Source: Syntrophomonadaceae bacterium (GTDB lineage Bacteria; Bacillota; Dethiobacteria; SKNC01). From it: a stretch of 7,675 bases of DNA. The stretch covers positions 1 to 7,675 of the forward strand of contig PWHX01000044.1 in the NCBI GenBank assembly GCA_003555415.1. Reading direction: 5' to 3'. A model generated the notes under the pieces. It was not told where the DNA came from. It saw only the letters and a program-made list of their open reading frames with translations, and ran no database searches. Position numbers and translations under genes: made by a program. Shown one piece after another: positions 1 through 6,410 of this stretch (position 1 is the first letter of the stretch; every line of letters starts with the position of its first letter).

Positions 1-1
1 A

Positions 2-451
2 CGGTCAGGAGTTCCTATGGTATCCTCTAAAGAAGATCCATTTACTTTAGGAAAAGGCAGTGTGCTGAGGGAAGGCTTTGATATTACCATAATTGCAGCA
101 GGGATTATGGTAAGTAAAGCTCTGGAGGCTGCGGAGAATCTATCAGCTAAAGGAGTGCAGGCCAGGGTAATTAACTTCTCCACCATAAAACCCCTGGATT
201 CACAGCTTATTATAGAATCAGCCCAGTCAACAGGCCTTATAGTTACAGCAGAAGAGCACAGCATTATTGGGGGCTTGGGAAGTGCTGTAGCTGAAGTTTT
301 GGGGGAAAACTGTCCAGTTCCCCTTAAAAGGATAGGCATTGAAGACGTTTTTGGCGAGTCCGGCCCTCCGGATTTACTTTTGGATAGATACAGCCTGACT
401 TCTGTTAACATAGAAAAGGCTGTCCTGGAACTGCTAAATAAGAAGAAATAG
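2..451 (+). CDS. Transketolase, C-terminal domain (5'-truncated by the window edge)
   Basis: This is the end of a transketolase, an enzyme of the non-oxidative pentose phosphate pathway that moves two-carbon ketol units between sugar phosphates using thiamine diphosphate. The reading frame is open from base 2, so the ATG at 17 is internal. About 149 residues are visible. They cover the C-terminal Rossmann-like domain, with the family-typical GKGSVLREG stretch, the EEHSIIGGLGSAVAE segment and the ending IGIEDVFGESG before a helical tail and stop at 449-451. The FGESG ending separates it from the related DXP synthase. In many Clostridia transketolase is split into two genes, and this could be the C-terminal subunit of such a pair, but the upstream part is not in the window. 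A terminator follows 19 bp after the stop, so it is not co-transcribed by design with ftsE. Confidence 0.92.
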   Translation, partial: RSGVPMVSSKEDPFTLGKGSVLREGFDITIIAAGIMVSKALEAAENLSAKGVQARVINFSTIKPLDSQLIIESAQSTGLIVTAEEHSIIGGLGSAVAEVLGENCPVPLKRIGIEDVFGESGPPDLLLDRYSLTSVNIEKAVLELLNKKK

Positions 452-470
452 AAATTAAATTGCTGTTAAA

Positions 471-503
471 ATCTCTCACAATAAGTGGGAGATTTTTTTA
501 TTT
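471..503 (+). terminator. Rho-independent terminator after transketolase
   Basis: ATCTCTCAC (471-479) pairs with GTGGGAGAT (485-493) around the 5-nt loop AATAA, with one G-T wobble. A run of seven T (493-499) follows, then ATTT. Stem, short loop and U-tract are all present and correctly placed for the + strand. Confidence 0.88.
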
Positions 504-544
504 GTTAAAAAAAGCAATCTTTATTAAATTATTGTTAAAAAAAG
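502..544 (+). repeat. Direct repeat TTGTTAAAAAAAG, two copies 30 bp apart
   Basis: The 13-mer TTGTTAAAAAAAG occurs exactly at 502-514 and again at 532-544, a 30 bp period (about three helical turns). A third, shorter TGTTAAAA lies at 464-471 just before the terminator. The copies sit between the transketolase terminator and ftsE. They could be duplicated protein-binding sites, or chance in an AT-rich spacer. Confidence 0.5.
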
Positions 545-551
545 TAACAAT
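531..551. promoter_or_regulatory. Inverted repeat, candidate operator upstream of ftsE
   Basis: ATTGTTA (531-537) and TAACAAT (545-551) are perfect inverted repeats around the 7-nt spacer AAAAAAG. This dyad lies 61 bp before the ftsE start. A weak promoter-like pair overlaps it: TTGTTA (532-537) and AATAAA (554-559), 16 bp apart, each matching sigma-A consensus at 4 of 6 bases. If that promoter is real, a protein bound to the dyad would cover the -35 element. There is no T run, so it is not a terminator. The regulator is unknown. Confidence 0.35.
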
Positions 552-596
552 TCAATAAAGGGTTTTACGTAAATTTGTCGAATACATAGCGTACTT

Positions 597-601
597 GGAG
601 G
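597..601 (+). promoter_or_regulatory. Ribosome binding site that supports the ftsE start
   Basis: GGAGG at 597-601 lies 11 nt before the ATG at 613, slightly long but workable. An in-frame TGA at 604-606 rules out any earlier ftsE start. A different-frame ATG at 603 is only 1 nt from GGAGG, too close for efficient use. The residue aligning with the usual first Met of FtsE is the ATA codon at 631, so this protein has six extra N-terminal residues. Confidence 0.65.
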
Positions 602-612
602 TATGAAAAGGA

Positions 613-1314
613 ATGCAGGTGACAGCAATCATACAATTTGAAAACGCTTTTAAAATTTATCCAAATGGAGCAGAAGCTCTTAAAAATATAAATTTTAGAA
701 TTGAAAAAGGTGAATTTGTATTTCTGGTAGGCTCAAGTGGAGCCGGCAAGACGACGATAATAAAAATAATATCTAGAGAACTGGTTCCCAGTAAGGGAAA
801 AGTTAAAGTGCTGGGAAAGGATATTGCAAGCATGAAAAGGCGAGATGTCCCCCATTTTCGTCGAAATATGGGGCTGGTATTCCAGGATTACAGACTTTTA
901 AACGACCGATCTATTTATGAAAATATAGCTTTTGCCCTGAGGGTTATCGAAACACCTGAAAGGGAAATTAAAAGAAAAGTAATGGAAGCTCTAGACCTGG
1001 TAGGTTTAAAGAATAAAGCCAAAGTAAAACCTGTTGAGTTGTCGGGGGGGGAACAGCAGAGAGTATCCCTGGCCCGGGCTATAGTCAATAAGCCTTCTTT
1101 AATCATAGCAGATGAACCTACTGGAAATCTTGACCCAGATACTTCCACAGATATTGTTAATTTGTTGAGGGTTATAAACTTAAGGGGAGCTACTGTAATT
1201 ATGGCTACCCATGATAAGGAGATAGTGGATCGTTTGCGTAAAAGAGTAATAGAAATTGAAGGAGGAATAATGACCAGGGACGAGCTGAAGGGAGTATATC
1301 GGCATGAGACCTAG
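613..1314 (+). CDS. ftsE: Cell division ATP-binding protein FtsE
   Basis: FtsE is the cytoplasmic ATPase of the FtsEX complex. It resembles an ABC transporter but acts as a mechanical switch that turns on cell-wall hydrolases across the membrane. The 233 residues match the usual family length and hold all nucleotide-binding motifs: Walker A GSSGAGKTT (40-48), Q-loop VFQDYRLL with Gln91, signature LSGGEQQR (143-150), Walker B LIIADEPTGNLD (163-174) with catalytic Glu168, and switch His200. The N-terminal IQFENAFKIYPNGAEAL is characteristic of FtsE rather than of the related LolD/MacB ATPases. The gene overlaps ftsX by 11 bp, which implies translational coupling. A run of eight G (1044-1051) encodes part of the signature motif, and the frame stays intact through it. 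An alternative start would be GTG at 619. Confidence 0.96.
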   Translation: MQVTAIIQFENAFKIYPNGAEALKNINFRIEKGEFVFLVGSSGAGKTTIIKIISRELVPSKGKVKVLGKDIASMKRRDVPHFRRNMGLVFQDYRLLNDRSIYENIAFALRVIETPEREIKRKVMEALDLVGLKNKAKVKPVELSGGEQQRVSLARAIVNKPSLIIADEPTGNLDPDTSTDIVNLLRVINLRGATVIMATHDKEIVDRLRKRVIEIEGGIMTRDELKGVYRHET

Positions 1315-2197
1315 GACCTGTATTTACTTTATAGGAGAGGCTTTTAAAAGTATTTACCGCAACGGTTGGATGAGTTTGGCTTCTATTGGGGTAGTTGTGA
1401 TCACTTTGTTTCTACTGGGAAGTTTTATGCTCCTTAATCACAACTTGAATTTTCTTTCTGAAGACATAAAGTCTCAGATTGAAGTTATTGCTTTTGTAGA
1501 CGAAAGTGTCACCAGGTCGGAGCTAAATGATCTCAGGGTTGAGATTATTAATATGTCTGAGGCGCAGGAAGTTAAGTATGTATCCCAGGAAGAAGCGTTT
1601 AAGCGACTTAAAGATCAACTGGGAGAGCAGGGTTATCTTCTGGAAGGGTACGAAGACGGGGAGAACAATCCCTTGAGGAGTTCCTTTGAAGTGAAGAGCC
1701 AGGTTCCGGAAGATGTTTCTAATCTTGCCAGGCAGATGAAAATGTTACCGGGTATTGACCGGGTAGAGTATGGCAGCGAAGTAGTGGACAGGCTTTTTAC
1801 AGTAACCAGCATTATTAACTGGGTGGGACTTGCTTTTATGACGGCCCTGGGTATCTCAGCCATGTTTCTTATTGCTAACACCATTAAATTGGCTGTTTTT
1901 TCCAGGAGGCAGGAAATAATGATTATGAAAGCAGTGGGTGCTACCGATTGGTTCATTCGTTGGCCTTTTGTAATTGAAGGGTTAATGTTGGGGCTGATTG
2001 GTTCTCTACTGCCTTTGGTAGGGCTTTATGTTAGTTATCAGTATGTAGTGGAGTGGGTTTATTTAAATATACCTTTTTTACCCATGGTACCCCCGTCTCT
2101 GGTTTTAAATCAACTGGTAAAGACTTTATCCTTACTGGGGATTGGTCTAGGCATACTGGGCAGCAGTTTTTCATTAAGAAAATTTTTAAGAGTTTAG
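1304..2197 (+). CDS. ftsX: Cell division membrane protein FtsX
   Basis: FtsX is the membrane half of FtsEX. Its large extracellular loop contacts the coiled coil of a peptidoglycan hydrolase or its activator. The 297-residue length and layout are typical: a short cytoplasmic N-terminus with the conserved pattern EAFKSIYRNGWMSLASIG, TM1 at about 24-45, an external loop at about 50-165, TM2 at about 172-196, the cytoplasmic stretch RRQEIMIMKAVGAT (201-214) typical of FtsX/MacB-type permeases, then TM3 at about 222-245 and TM4 at about 270-290. An AAGGGAG site (1288-1294) inside the end of ftsE lies 9 nt before the ATG. Its stop is 19 bp before the next start, so ftsE, ftsX and the hydrolase gene read as one operon. 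Confidence 0.95.
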   Translation: MRPRTCIYFIGEAFKSIYRNGWMSLASIGVVVITLFLLGSFMLLNHNLNFLSEDIKSQIEVIAFVDESVTRSELNDLRVEIINMSEAQEVKYVSQEEAFKRLKDQLGEQGYLLEGYEDGENNPLRSSFEVKSQVPEDVSNLARQMKMLPGIDRVEYGSEVVDRLFTVTSIINWVGLAFMTALGISAMFLIANTIKLAVFSRRQEIMIMKAVGATDWFIRWPFVIEGLMLGLIGSLLPLVGLYVSYQYVVEWVYLNIPFLPMVPPSLVLNQLVKTLSLLGIGLGILGSSFSLRKFLRV

Positions 2198-2204
2198 GAG
2201 CTTT

Positions 2205-2219
2205 GGAGGGAAAACCTTG
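2205..2219 (+). promoter_or_regulatory. Ribosome binding site and TTG start of the M23 hydrolase
   Basis: GGAGGG (2205-2210) stands 6 nt before a TTG start at 2217-2219. The next in-frame ATG (2265, codon 17) falls inside the signal peptide and would remove its charged N-region KKAEKYSILR, so TTG is the better start. A strong SD paired with a weak start codon may set the amount of hydrolase relative to FtsEX. Confidence 0.8.
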
Positions 2220-3422
2220 AAAAAAGCAGAAAAGTATTCAATTTTGAGAACAATTTTTGTGGTTATGTTATGTTTTTTATTTATCGTACCTGCTTATTCT
2301 CAGACTATTGACCAAAAGAGAGACGAGTTGGATGGCGTCGAAGATGAAATAAGTATCCGGGAAAGTGAACTGGAGGATAGTAAATCCAAAGAAGAATATC
2401 TGCTGGGACAGGTAAGGGAGATAGAAGCCAAACTGAGAGAGGCCCAGAAGGAGCTAAGTAAAATTAGAGATGATATAGACGATACCGAAGAAAGAATATC
2501 TCTTACGGAAGAAGAGCTGGCGGAAGCTGAAGAAAACCTGGAAGAGCAAGATGAAATGGTAAAAACCAGGATAAGGGCTATTTATGAAAATGGTACCATC
2601 AGCTATGTTGAAGTTCTGTTTAATTCTACTGATTATAGTGATTTTATTACGCGATTTAATTACTTAAGGACCATCTTAGATCAGGATATTGAGCTTTTAA
2701 GCGATATTAAATATGAAAGAGACCAGATAGAATTACAGAAGATAGAACTTGAAAAACAAAGAGATGGTTTAGTGGCTTTAAGACGGGCGCAGGTAGATAA
2801 AAAAGATCAGATAGAAAGACAGTCTCAGGAAAGATCCCAGCTTTTAGCAGCTGTTCGGGCAGAGATAGAGGCTCAAGAAAAAGCTATCAAAGAATTAGAG
2901 GAGCAATCTAAAGAAATTGAAGAGATAATTGAAAAGCTGCAGGAAGAACAGAGGAGAAAGAGCGCACAAATCGACGGAGAAATTTACTGGCCTTTACCTG
3001 AGTACGGTACTAACTGGATAACTTCGGGTTATGGTTACAGGGTGCACCCTATAACCAGGCAGGCAAGTTCTTTTCATGGAGGAGTTGATATTGGGATAAA
3101 CCACTCCCGCTGGCCCGGTAGTTCTTCCTACAATGGCAACCCGGTAAACATTAAGGCTGCGGAGAGAGGAACAGTAATTTATGCCGGTATCAACGGTTCG
3201 TTAAGCCATGGTTACGGGAGAATGGTAATTATTGACCATGGAGGGGGCATGGCTACCGTATATGCACATGCTCATTCAATTTTGGTTAGCGTAGGGCAGG
3301 AGGTATCCCGGGGGCAGCCTATTGCTACAGTAGGTTCTACCGGATCCAGTACCGGCCCTCACCTTCACTTTGAGGTCAGGGAGAATGGATCAAGGATAAA
3401 TCCCATGAATTACTTTAACTGA
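2217..3422 (+). CDS. Secreted coiled-coil M23 (LytM) peptidoglycan endopeptidase, likely FtsEX-controlled
   Basis: This is predicted to be a zinc endopeptidase that cuts peptide cross-links in peptidoglycan outside the membrane. Domains in order: signal peptide 1-28 (charged N-region, hydrophobic core, probable cut after AYS), a long Glu/Lys/Arg-rich coiled coil at about 30-250 interrupted near 118-155 by a segment typical of EnvC/PcsB/CwlO-type coils (IYENG, VEVLF, DFITRFNYL), then a LytM domain at about 255-401. The M23 residues are complete: His287 and Asp291 (HGGVD), His351 (YAHAH), and His382 and His384 (GPHLHF). Its place directly after ftsX points to control by FtsEX. EnvC of E. coli has the same plan but a degenerate LytM domain and only activates amidases. 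Here the intact site suggests direct hydrolysis, as for PcsB or CwlO, which use other catalytic folds. Its biochemical activity is inferred. Confidence 0.92.
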   Translation: MKKAEKYSILRTIFVVMLCFLFIVPAYSQTIDQKRDELDGVEDEISIRESELEDSKSKEEYLLGQVREIEAKLREAQKELSKIRDDIDDTEERISLTEEELAEAEENLEEQDEMVKTRIRAIYENGTISYVEVLFNSTDYSDFITRFNYLRTILDQDIELLSDIKYERDQIELQKIELEKQRDGLVALRRAQVDKKDQIERQSQERSQLLAAVRAEIEAQEKAIKELEEQSKEIEEIIEKLQEEQRRKSAQIDGEIYWPLPEYGTNWITSGYGYRVHPITRQASSFHGGVDIGINHSRWPGSSSYNGNPVNIKAAERGTVIYAGINGSLSHGYGRMVIIDHGGGMATVYAHAHSILVSVGQEVSRGQPIATVGSTGSSTGPHLHFEVRENGSRINPMNYFN

Positions 3423-3434
3423 TAATACATAAAT

Positions 3435-3476
3435 AATCCCTTCCCACAAATAAAAAGGCGAAGGGATTCTTTATTA
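3435..3476 (+). terminator. Probable intrinsic terminator after the M23 hydrolase gene
   Basis: AATCCCTTC (3435-3443) pairs perfectly with GAAGGGATT (3460-3468). The loop is long (16 nt) and the T-tract weak and interrupted (CTTTATTA), so termination may be partial. It separates the ftsEX-hydrolase unit from the next promoter. Confidence 0.65.
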
Positions 3477-3480
3477 CAAA

Positions 3481-3515
3481 TATGTCATAATTTTTCCCCT
3501 TATGTTATAATTTTT
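3481..3515 (+). repeat. Imperfect direct repeat TATGTYATAATTTTT, 20 bp period
   Basis: TATGTCATAATTTTT (3481-3495) and TATGTTATAATTTTT (3501-3515) differ at one base and start exactly 20 bp apart. The second copy contains the best -10 element of this spacer and the first a weaker one (CATAAT, also preceded by TG). It could be a duplicated promoter core or paired regulator sites. Confidence 0.5.
3503..3511 (+). promoter_or_regulatory. Extended -10 promoter of the ctpB-like/minJ-like unit
   Basis: TGTTATAAT is a perfect extended -10 (TGn plus TATAAT). No good -35 is present at 17 bp (TGTCAT at 3483-3488), which extended -10 promoters do not strictly need. Expected transcription start is about 3518, leaving a leader of roughly 37 nt before the ATG at 3555. 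Confidence 0.6.
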
Positions 3516-3554
3516 TTAAAGATAAATATTTTAAGATAAGGCTGGTGCTAACCT

Positions 3555-5009
3555 ATGGAAGGCAAAAAATATATTATTTTATTGTTATGCATACTGTTAA
3601 TATTTAGCAACATGGCAACATATCATTTTACAAGTAATTATTTTTTTAATGCTGCAGAAAATTTAGGAGGATATGTAGGTCCAGGTGAAGAGTCCAAAGA
3701 TAGCGTAGGTGGTGTCCCCGAAGACTTGACGTTGTTCATGAAAGTATTTTATCGCTTACAGGAACGTTATATTGAAAGAGTGCCTGTTGACCAGTTGGTG
3801 CAGGGTGCTATTGAGGGAATGATTGATGCTTTAGGTGATCCACAGACGGTTTTTTTGAATAAGGATGAACTGGAGAACCTGTTTATACAAACCTCAGGTT
3901 CTTTTAGCGGTATAGGAATTGAAGTCAGTATGGTAGACGACCTAGTTACTATTATTGCTCCTATTAAGGGGAGTCCCGGGGATAAGATAGGGCTGGCCCC
4001 GGGGGACCAGATTATCAGTGTGGATGGTAAAAACATTGAAGGTATATCCCTGATTGAGGCTGTCAATAAGCTTAGAGGCCCAGAAGGCACCCAGGTAAAT
4101 ATTGAGGTTAAAAGGGAAGGGTTGAAGGATCTTCTGGAATTTGAAGTGACCAGAAAGAATATTGTGTTGGAAACGGTAAACCATGAAAAGCTGGAGGATG
4201 AATTTGGTTATATTCAAATAACTAACTTTGATGAACGGACGGGCTTAGACTTCAGAGAATCCTTGGAACAGCTAGAAAATCAGAATATTAAAGGTTTGGT
4301 AATAGATTTAAGGGATAATCCTGGGGGATTACTGCAGGGGGCTGTAGAAGTAGGAGAAGCCATTGTTCCTGCAGGACCTATAACGTTTATGGTTGACGGT
4401 CAAGGAGAGGTGGAAAAAACATATAGTTCCTATGCTGATCCCAGGCCTTATCCTATTACCGTCCTGGTGAATTCCAATTCGGCCAGCGCCTCAGAGATAA
4501 TTGCCGGTGCTCTTCAGGACAGTGGAGCAGGGGTGCTGGTAGGTGAGCCAACTTTTGGGAAGGCTACAGTACAGCATATTGAGGAGTTCTTTGATGAAGA
4601 GTTTGGTTTGCGTTATACAGTTGCCAAGTATCTGACGCCTTCTAAAAATGATATCAGTGAAGAAGGTTTGCAGCCGGATATAGAACAGGATTTACCTGAA
4701 ATATTTCAGTATCATCGATATTATTTATCCGACAATTTGTATCCAGGTGATTATGGTGATGACGTTCTTTACCTGCAGAAATTTTTGCAGTTTTTAGGTT
4801 ACTCCGAAGAAACAGAAGGAATATTTGATGAAAAAACAAAAGCCAACCTGAAAGATTTTCAGGAAAAAAGAGGTTTAAAGCCTGATGGTAAATTTGAAGA
4901 AAACACAGCAAGAGAGCTCAGAGAGAGGGTCGGAGAACTGCTGCCGGAACATGATACTCAGCTGCAGGAGGCTATCAAATACCTGGAAAAGCACAATCAA
5001 CAGAATTAA
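3555..5009 (+). CDS. ctpB: S41 C-terminal processing peptidase with PDZ and peptidoglycan-binding domains (CtpB/CtpA type)
   Basis: This is a membrane-anchored serine protease that trims or degrades envelope proteins from their C-termini. Layout: uncleaved signal or anchor helix at about 5-20, an N-terminal helical region at about 55-112, a PDZ domain at about 115-200 beginning at FSGIGIEV, the S41 protease core at about 205-385, and a PG_binding_1-like domain at about 395-455 (LYLQKFLQFLGY, GIFDEKT, LKDFQEKRGL, DGKF). The Ser-Lys-Gln active site is complete: Ser311 in NSASASEI, Lys336 and Gln340 in FGKATVQ, with the 25 and 4 residue spacings seen in Prc and CtpB. The 484 residues fit the family. 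An in-frame TAA at 3549-3551 fixes the start, although the SD is weak (GGTG at 3544-3547). The symbol rests on synteny with B. subtilis ctpB beside ftsEX. The substrate is unknown: B. subtilis CtpB acts on SpoIVFA in sporulation, but nothing here proves that role. Confidence 0.92.
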   Translation: MEGKKYIILLLCILLIFSNMATYHFTSNYFFNAAENLGGYVGPGEESKDSVGGVPEDLTLFMKVFYRLQERYIERVPVDQLVQGAIEGMIDALGDPQTVFLNKDELENLFIQTSGSFSGIGIEVSMVDDLVTIIAPIKGSPGDKIGLAPGDQIISVDGKNIEGISLIEAVNKLRGPEGTQVNIEVKREGLKDLLEFEVTRKNIVLETVNHEKLEDEFGYIQITNFDERTGLDFRESLEQLENQNIKGLVIDLRDNPGGLLQGAVEVGEAIVPAGPITFMVDGQGEVEKTYSSYADPRPYPITVLVNSNSASASEIIAGALQDSGAGVLVGEPTFGKATVQHIEEFFDEEFGLRYTVAKYLTPSKNDISEEGLQPDIEQDLPEIFQYHRYYLSDNLYPGDYGDDVLYLQKFLQFLGYSEETEGIFDEKTKANLKDFQEKRGLKPDGKFEENTARELRERVGELLPEHDTQLQEAIKYLEKHNQQN

Positions 5010-5035
5010 TATAAAAGTCAGGAGCAAAAAATAAA

Positions 5036-6328
5036 ATGGAATTTATTGCTGATATGTTGGGCATGTTATCTAAAACTTTTTTGTATTCCTTTGTTAACTT
5101 TCTTTTCTGGCTGGTAATTTTGCTGGTAGGCTTACAGTACAGAAGAATGGTTAAAATGGAAATCAAAATGTTTGGGGTTCCTAAGAATAATGTGATTAAA
5201 CAAACCATCATTTCTGCTGGATTTGGCATTATAGGGGGGGTGCTGGCCAGTTTACTTTTGATAGTAATAGGCATATCCTTAGAGCAGGTAGGTATAATTT
5301 ACTTGTGGCCCCTGGCCGTACTTCTCATGATGGTTAACCCAAGATATATGTGTTTTGCCTATGCGGGAGGCATAATAGGTGTTGCCAGTACTGGTTTAAA
5401 GTTTTTTTCCTCTCATATACCTGAGAATAGTTTTTTTGAAGGGTTAATGAATATAAATGTGCCTGGTTTAATGGCACTTATCGGTATTCTTCATTTAACG
5501 GAAAGTTTTCTCATTGCTTTAAGCGGACACATCGGATCAAGCCCACTTTTTATTAAAAAAGGTGATGGCAGAATAGTAGGCGGGTTTAGCCTGCAAAAAT
5601 TCTGGCCTCTTCCTATTATCGGGTTAATAACATTAATAGTTCCCGAAGCCGTGGAACTTATGCAGCATGGTATGGAAATGCCGGACTGGTGGCCCCTTAT
5701 AGGAGATCAACTGCCGGTAGATGAGGGCAAAAAGGCCGTATTTATGATGCTACCTGTAGTGGCGGGCTTAGGTTATGGTGATTTTTCCGTTGCTACCTTG
5801 CCCAGAGGGAAAAGCCTCCGTTCGGCAAGAAATTTAGGCTGGTACAGCATAGTGTTAATAGCTTTAGCTATAAGCGCTCATTTCATGCTGGAACTGGTTA
5901 TTATAGCAGCTCTTTTTGCTCCCCTGGGTCACGAGTATTTAATAATGAAAGGTAATAAAGACGAGTTTTCCAAAACTCCCATCTTTGTTCCTCCTGAAAA
6001 GGGCATAAAAATCCTGGATGTTCTTCCCGGCTACCCGGCACATAAAGGGGGACTGGCCAGCGGAGATGTAATTCTGCGGATTAACAACTGTGATATTGAG
6101 ACCCGGGTTGATCTTAACCAGTGCATACAGTCTGAAGAAAATAACTTTACCTTTAAAGTTAAGAAAAGCAGCGGGGATCTTTCTAACTACAGGTTAACAA
6201 TTAATTCTAGACCCAAAAAGTTGGGAGTTATACTTGTTCCGGATGTTGAGACTACTTCATATGTTGAAATAAAACAGTACGGCTTTATACACTCTTTAAA
6301 AAGAAGGTTTTCCAGGGAGAAGCAATAA
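5036..6328 (+). CDS. minJ: MinJ-like polytopic membrane protein with C-terminal PDZ domain
   Basis: The protein has 430 residues, with several membrane segments (about 15-34, 57-81, 84-103, 106-121, 143-165, 190-205, 234-248 and 268-297) and a PDZ domain at about 318-392 with the ligand groove region around KILDVLPGYPAHKGGLASGDVI. The plan of many helices, a short cytoplasmic APLGHE junction, a PDZ domain and a conserved LGVIL tail matches B. subtilis MinJ, which links DivIVA to MinD to place the division site. The locus also matches: in B. subtilis minJ lies near ctpB, ftsX and ftsE. It starts 26 bp after the protease gene with AGGAG at 5020-5024, 11 nt before ATG, so both are co-transcribed. 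No minD or divIVA is in the window, so the Min role is inferred. The safest name is PDZ domain-containing membrane protein. Seven G at 5234-5240 lie within TM2. Confidence 0.78.
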   Translation: MEFIADMLGMLSKTFLYSFVNFLFWLVILLVGLQYRRMVKMEIKMFGVPKNNVIKQTIISAGFGIIGGVLASLLLIVIGISLEQVGIIYLWPLAVLLMMVNPRYMCFAYAGGIIGVASTGLKFFSSHIPENSFFEGLMNINVPGLMALIGILHLTESFLIALSGHIGSSPLFIKKGDGRIVGGFSLQKFWPLPIIGLITLIVPEAVELMQHGMEMPDWWPLIGDQLPVDEGKKAVFMMLPVVAGLGYGDFSVATLPRGKSLRSARNLGWYSIVLIALAISAHFMLELVIIAALFAPLGHEYLIMKGNKDEFSKTPIFVPPEKGIKILDVLPGYPAHKGGLASGDVILRINNCDIETRVDLNQCIQSEENNFTFKVKKSSGDLSNYRLTINSRPKKLGVILVPDVETTSYVEIKQYGFIHSLKRRFSREKQ

Positions 6329-6343
6329 CTTCTCCTTTTTTTT
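6316..6343 (+). terminator. Strong terminator overlapping the minJ-like stop codon
   Basis: GGAGAAG (6316-6322) and CTTCTCC (6329-6335) form a perfect 7 bp stem with loop CAATAA, followed by eight T (6336-6343). The stop codon TAA (6326-6328) is in the loop, so the last codons of the gene form the left arm. Confidence 0.93.
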
Positions 6344-6373
6344 AATTTTTACTTAAAAAAAAATAATTCATAC

Positions 6374-6402
6374 TTGCATTAATTTTGTATATAGCTTATA
6401 AT
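6374..6402 (+). promoter_or_regulatory. Sigma-A-type promoter upstream of the candidate RNA
   Basis: TATAAT (6397-6402) is a perfect -10. A poor TTGCAT (6374-6379) lies at the ideal 17 bp spacing. Transcription would begin near 6409, immediately before the palindrome AGAATATTCT. Confidence 0.55.
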
Positions 6403-6410
6403 AGGTGACA

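Noticed and set aside
17..451. A complete 144-residue protein starting at ATG 17
   Set aside because: The frame is open to the window edge upstream and the sequence is the C-terminal domain of transketolase, so the ATG is internal.
464..549. TGTTAA hexamers before ftsE as a WalR (WalRK) binding site
   Set aside because: The WalR box needs two TGTWAH units in the same direction with a 5 bp gap. The hexamers at 464, 503 and 533 have gaps that are far larger, and the partner at 544-549 is in the opposite orientation.
915..1148. Minus-strand reading frame inside ftsE
   Set aside because: It is fully covered by conserved ftsE coding sequence and its translation resembles no protein family. The same applies to minus-strand frames at 1633-1956, 3767-4090, 3942-4217, 4654-4911, 4975-5274 and 6866-7111.
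2217..3422. An EnvC-type inactive activator
   Set aside because: All five expected LytM metal and catalytic residues are present, so loss of catalysis is not supported.
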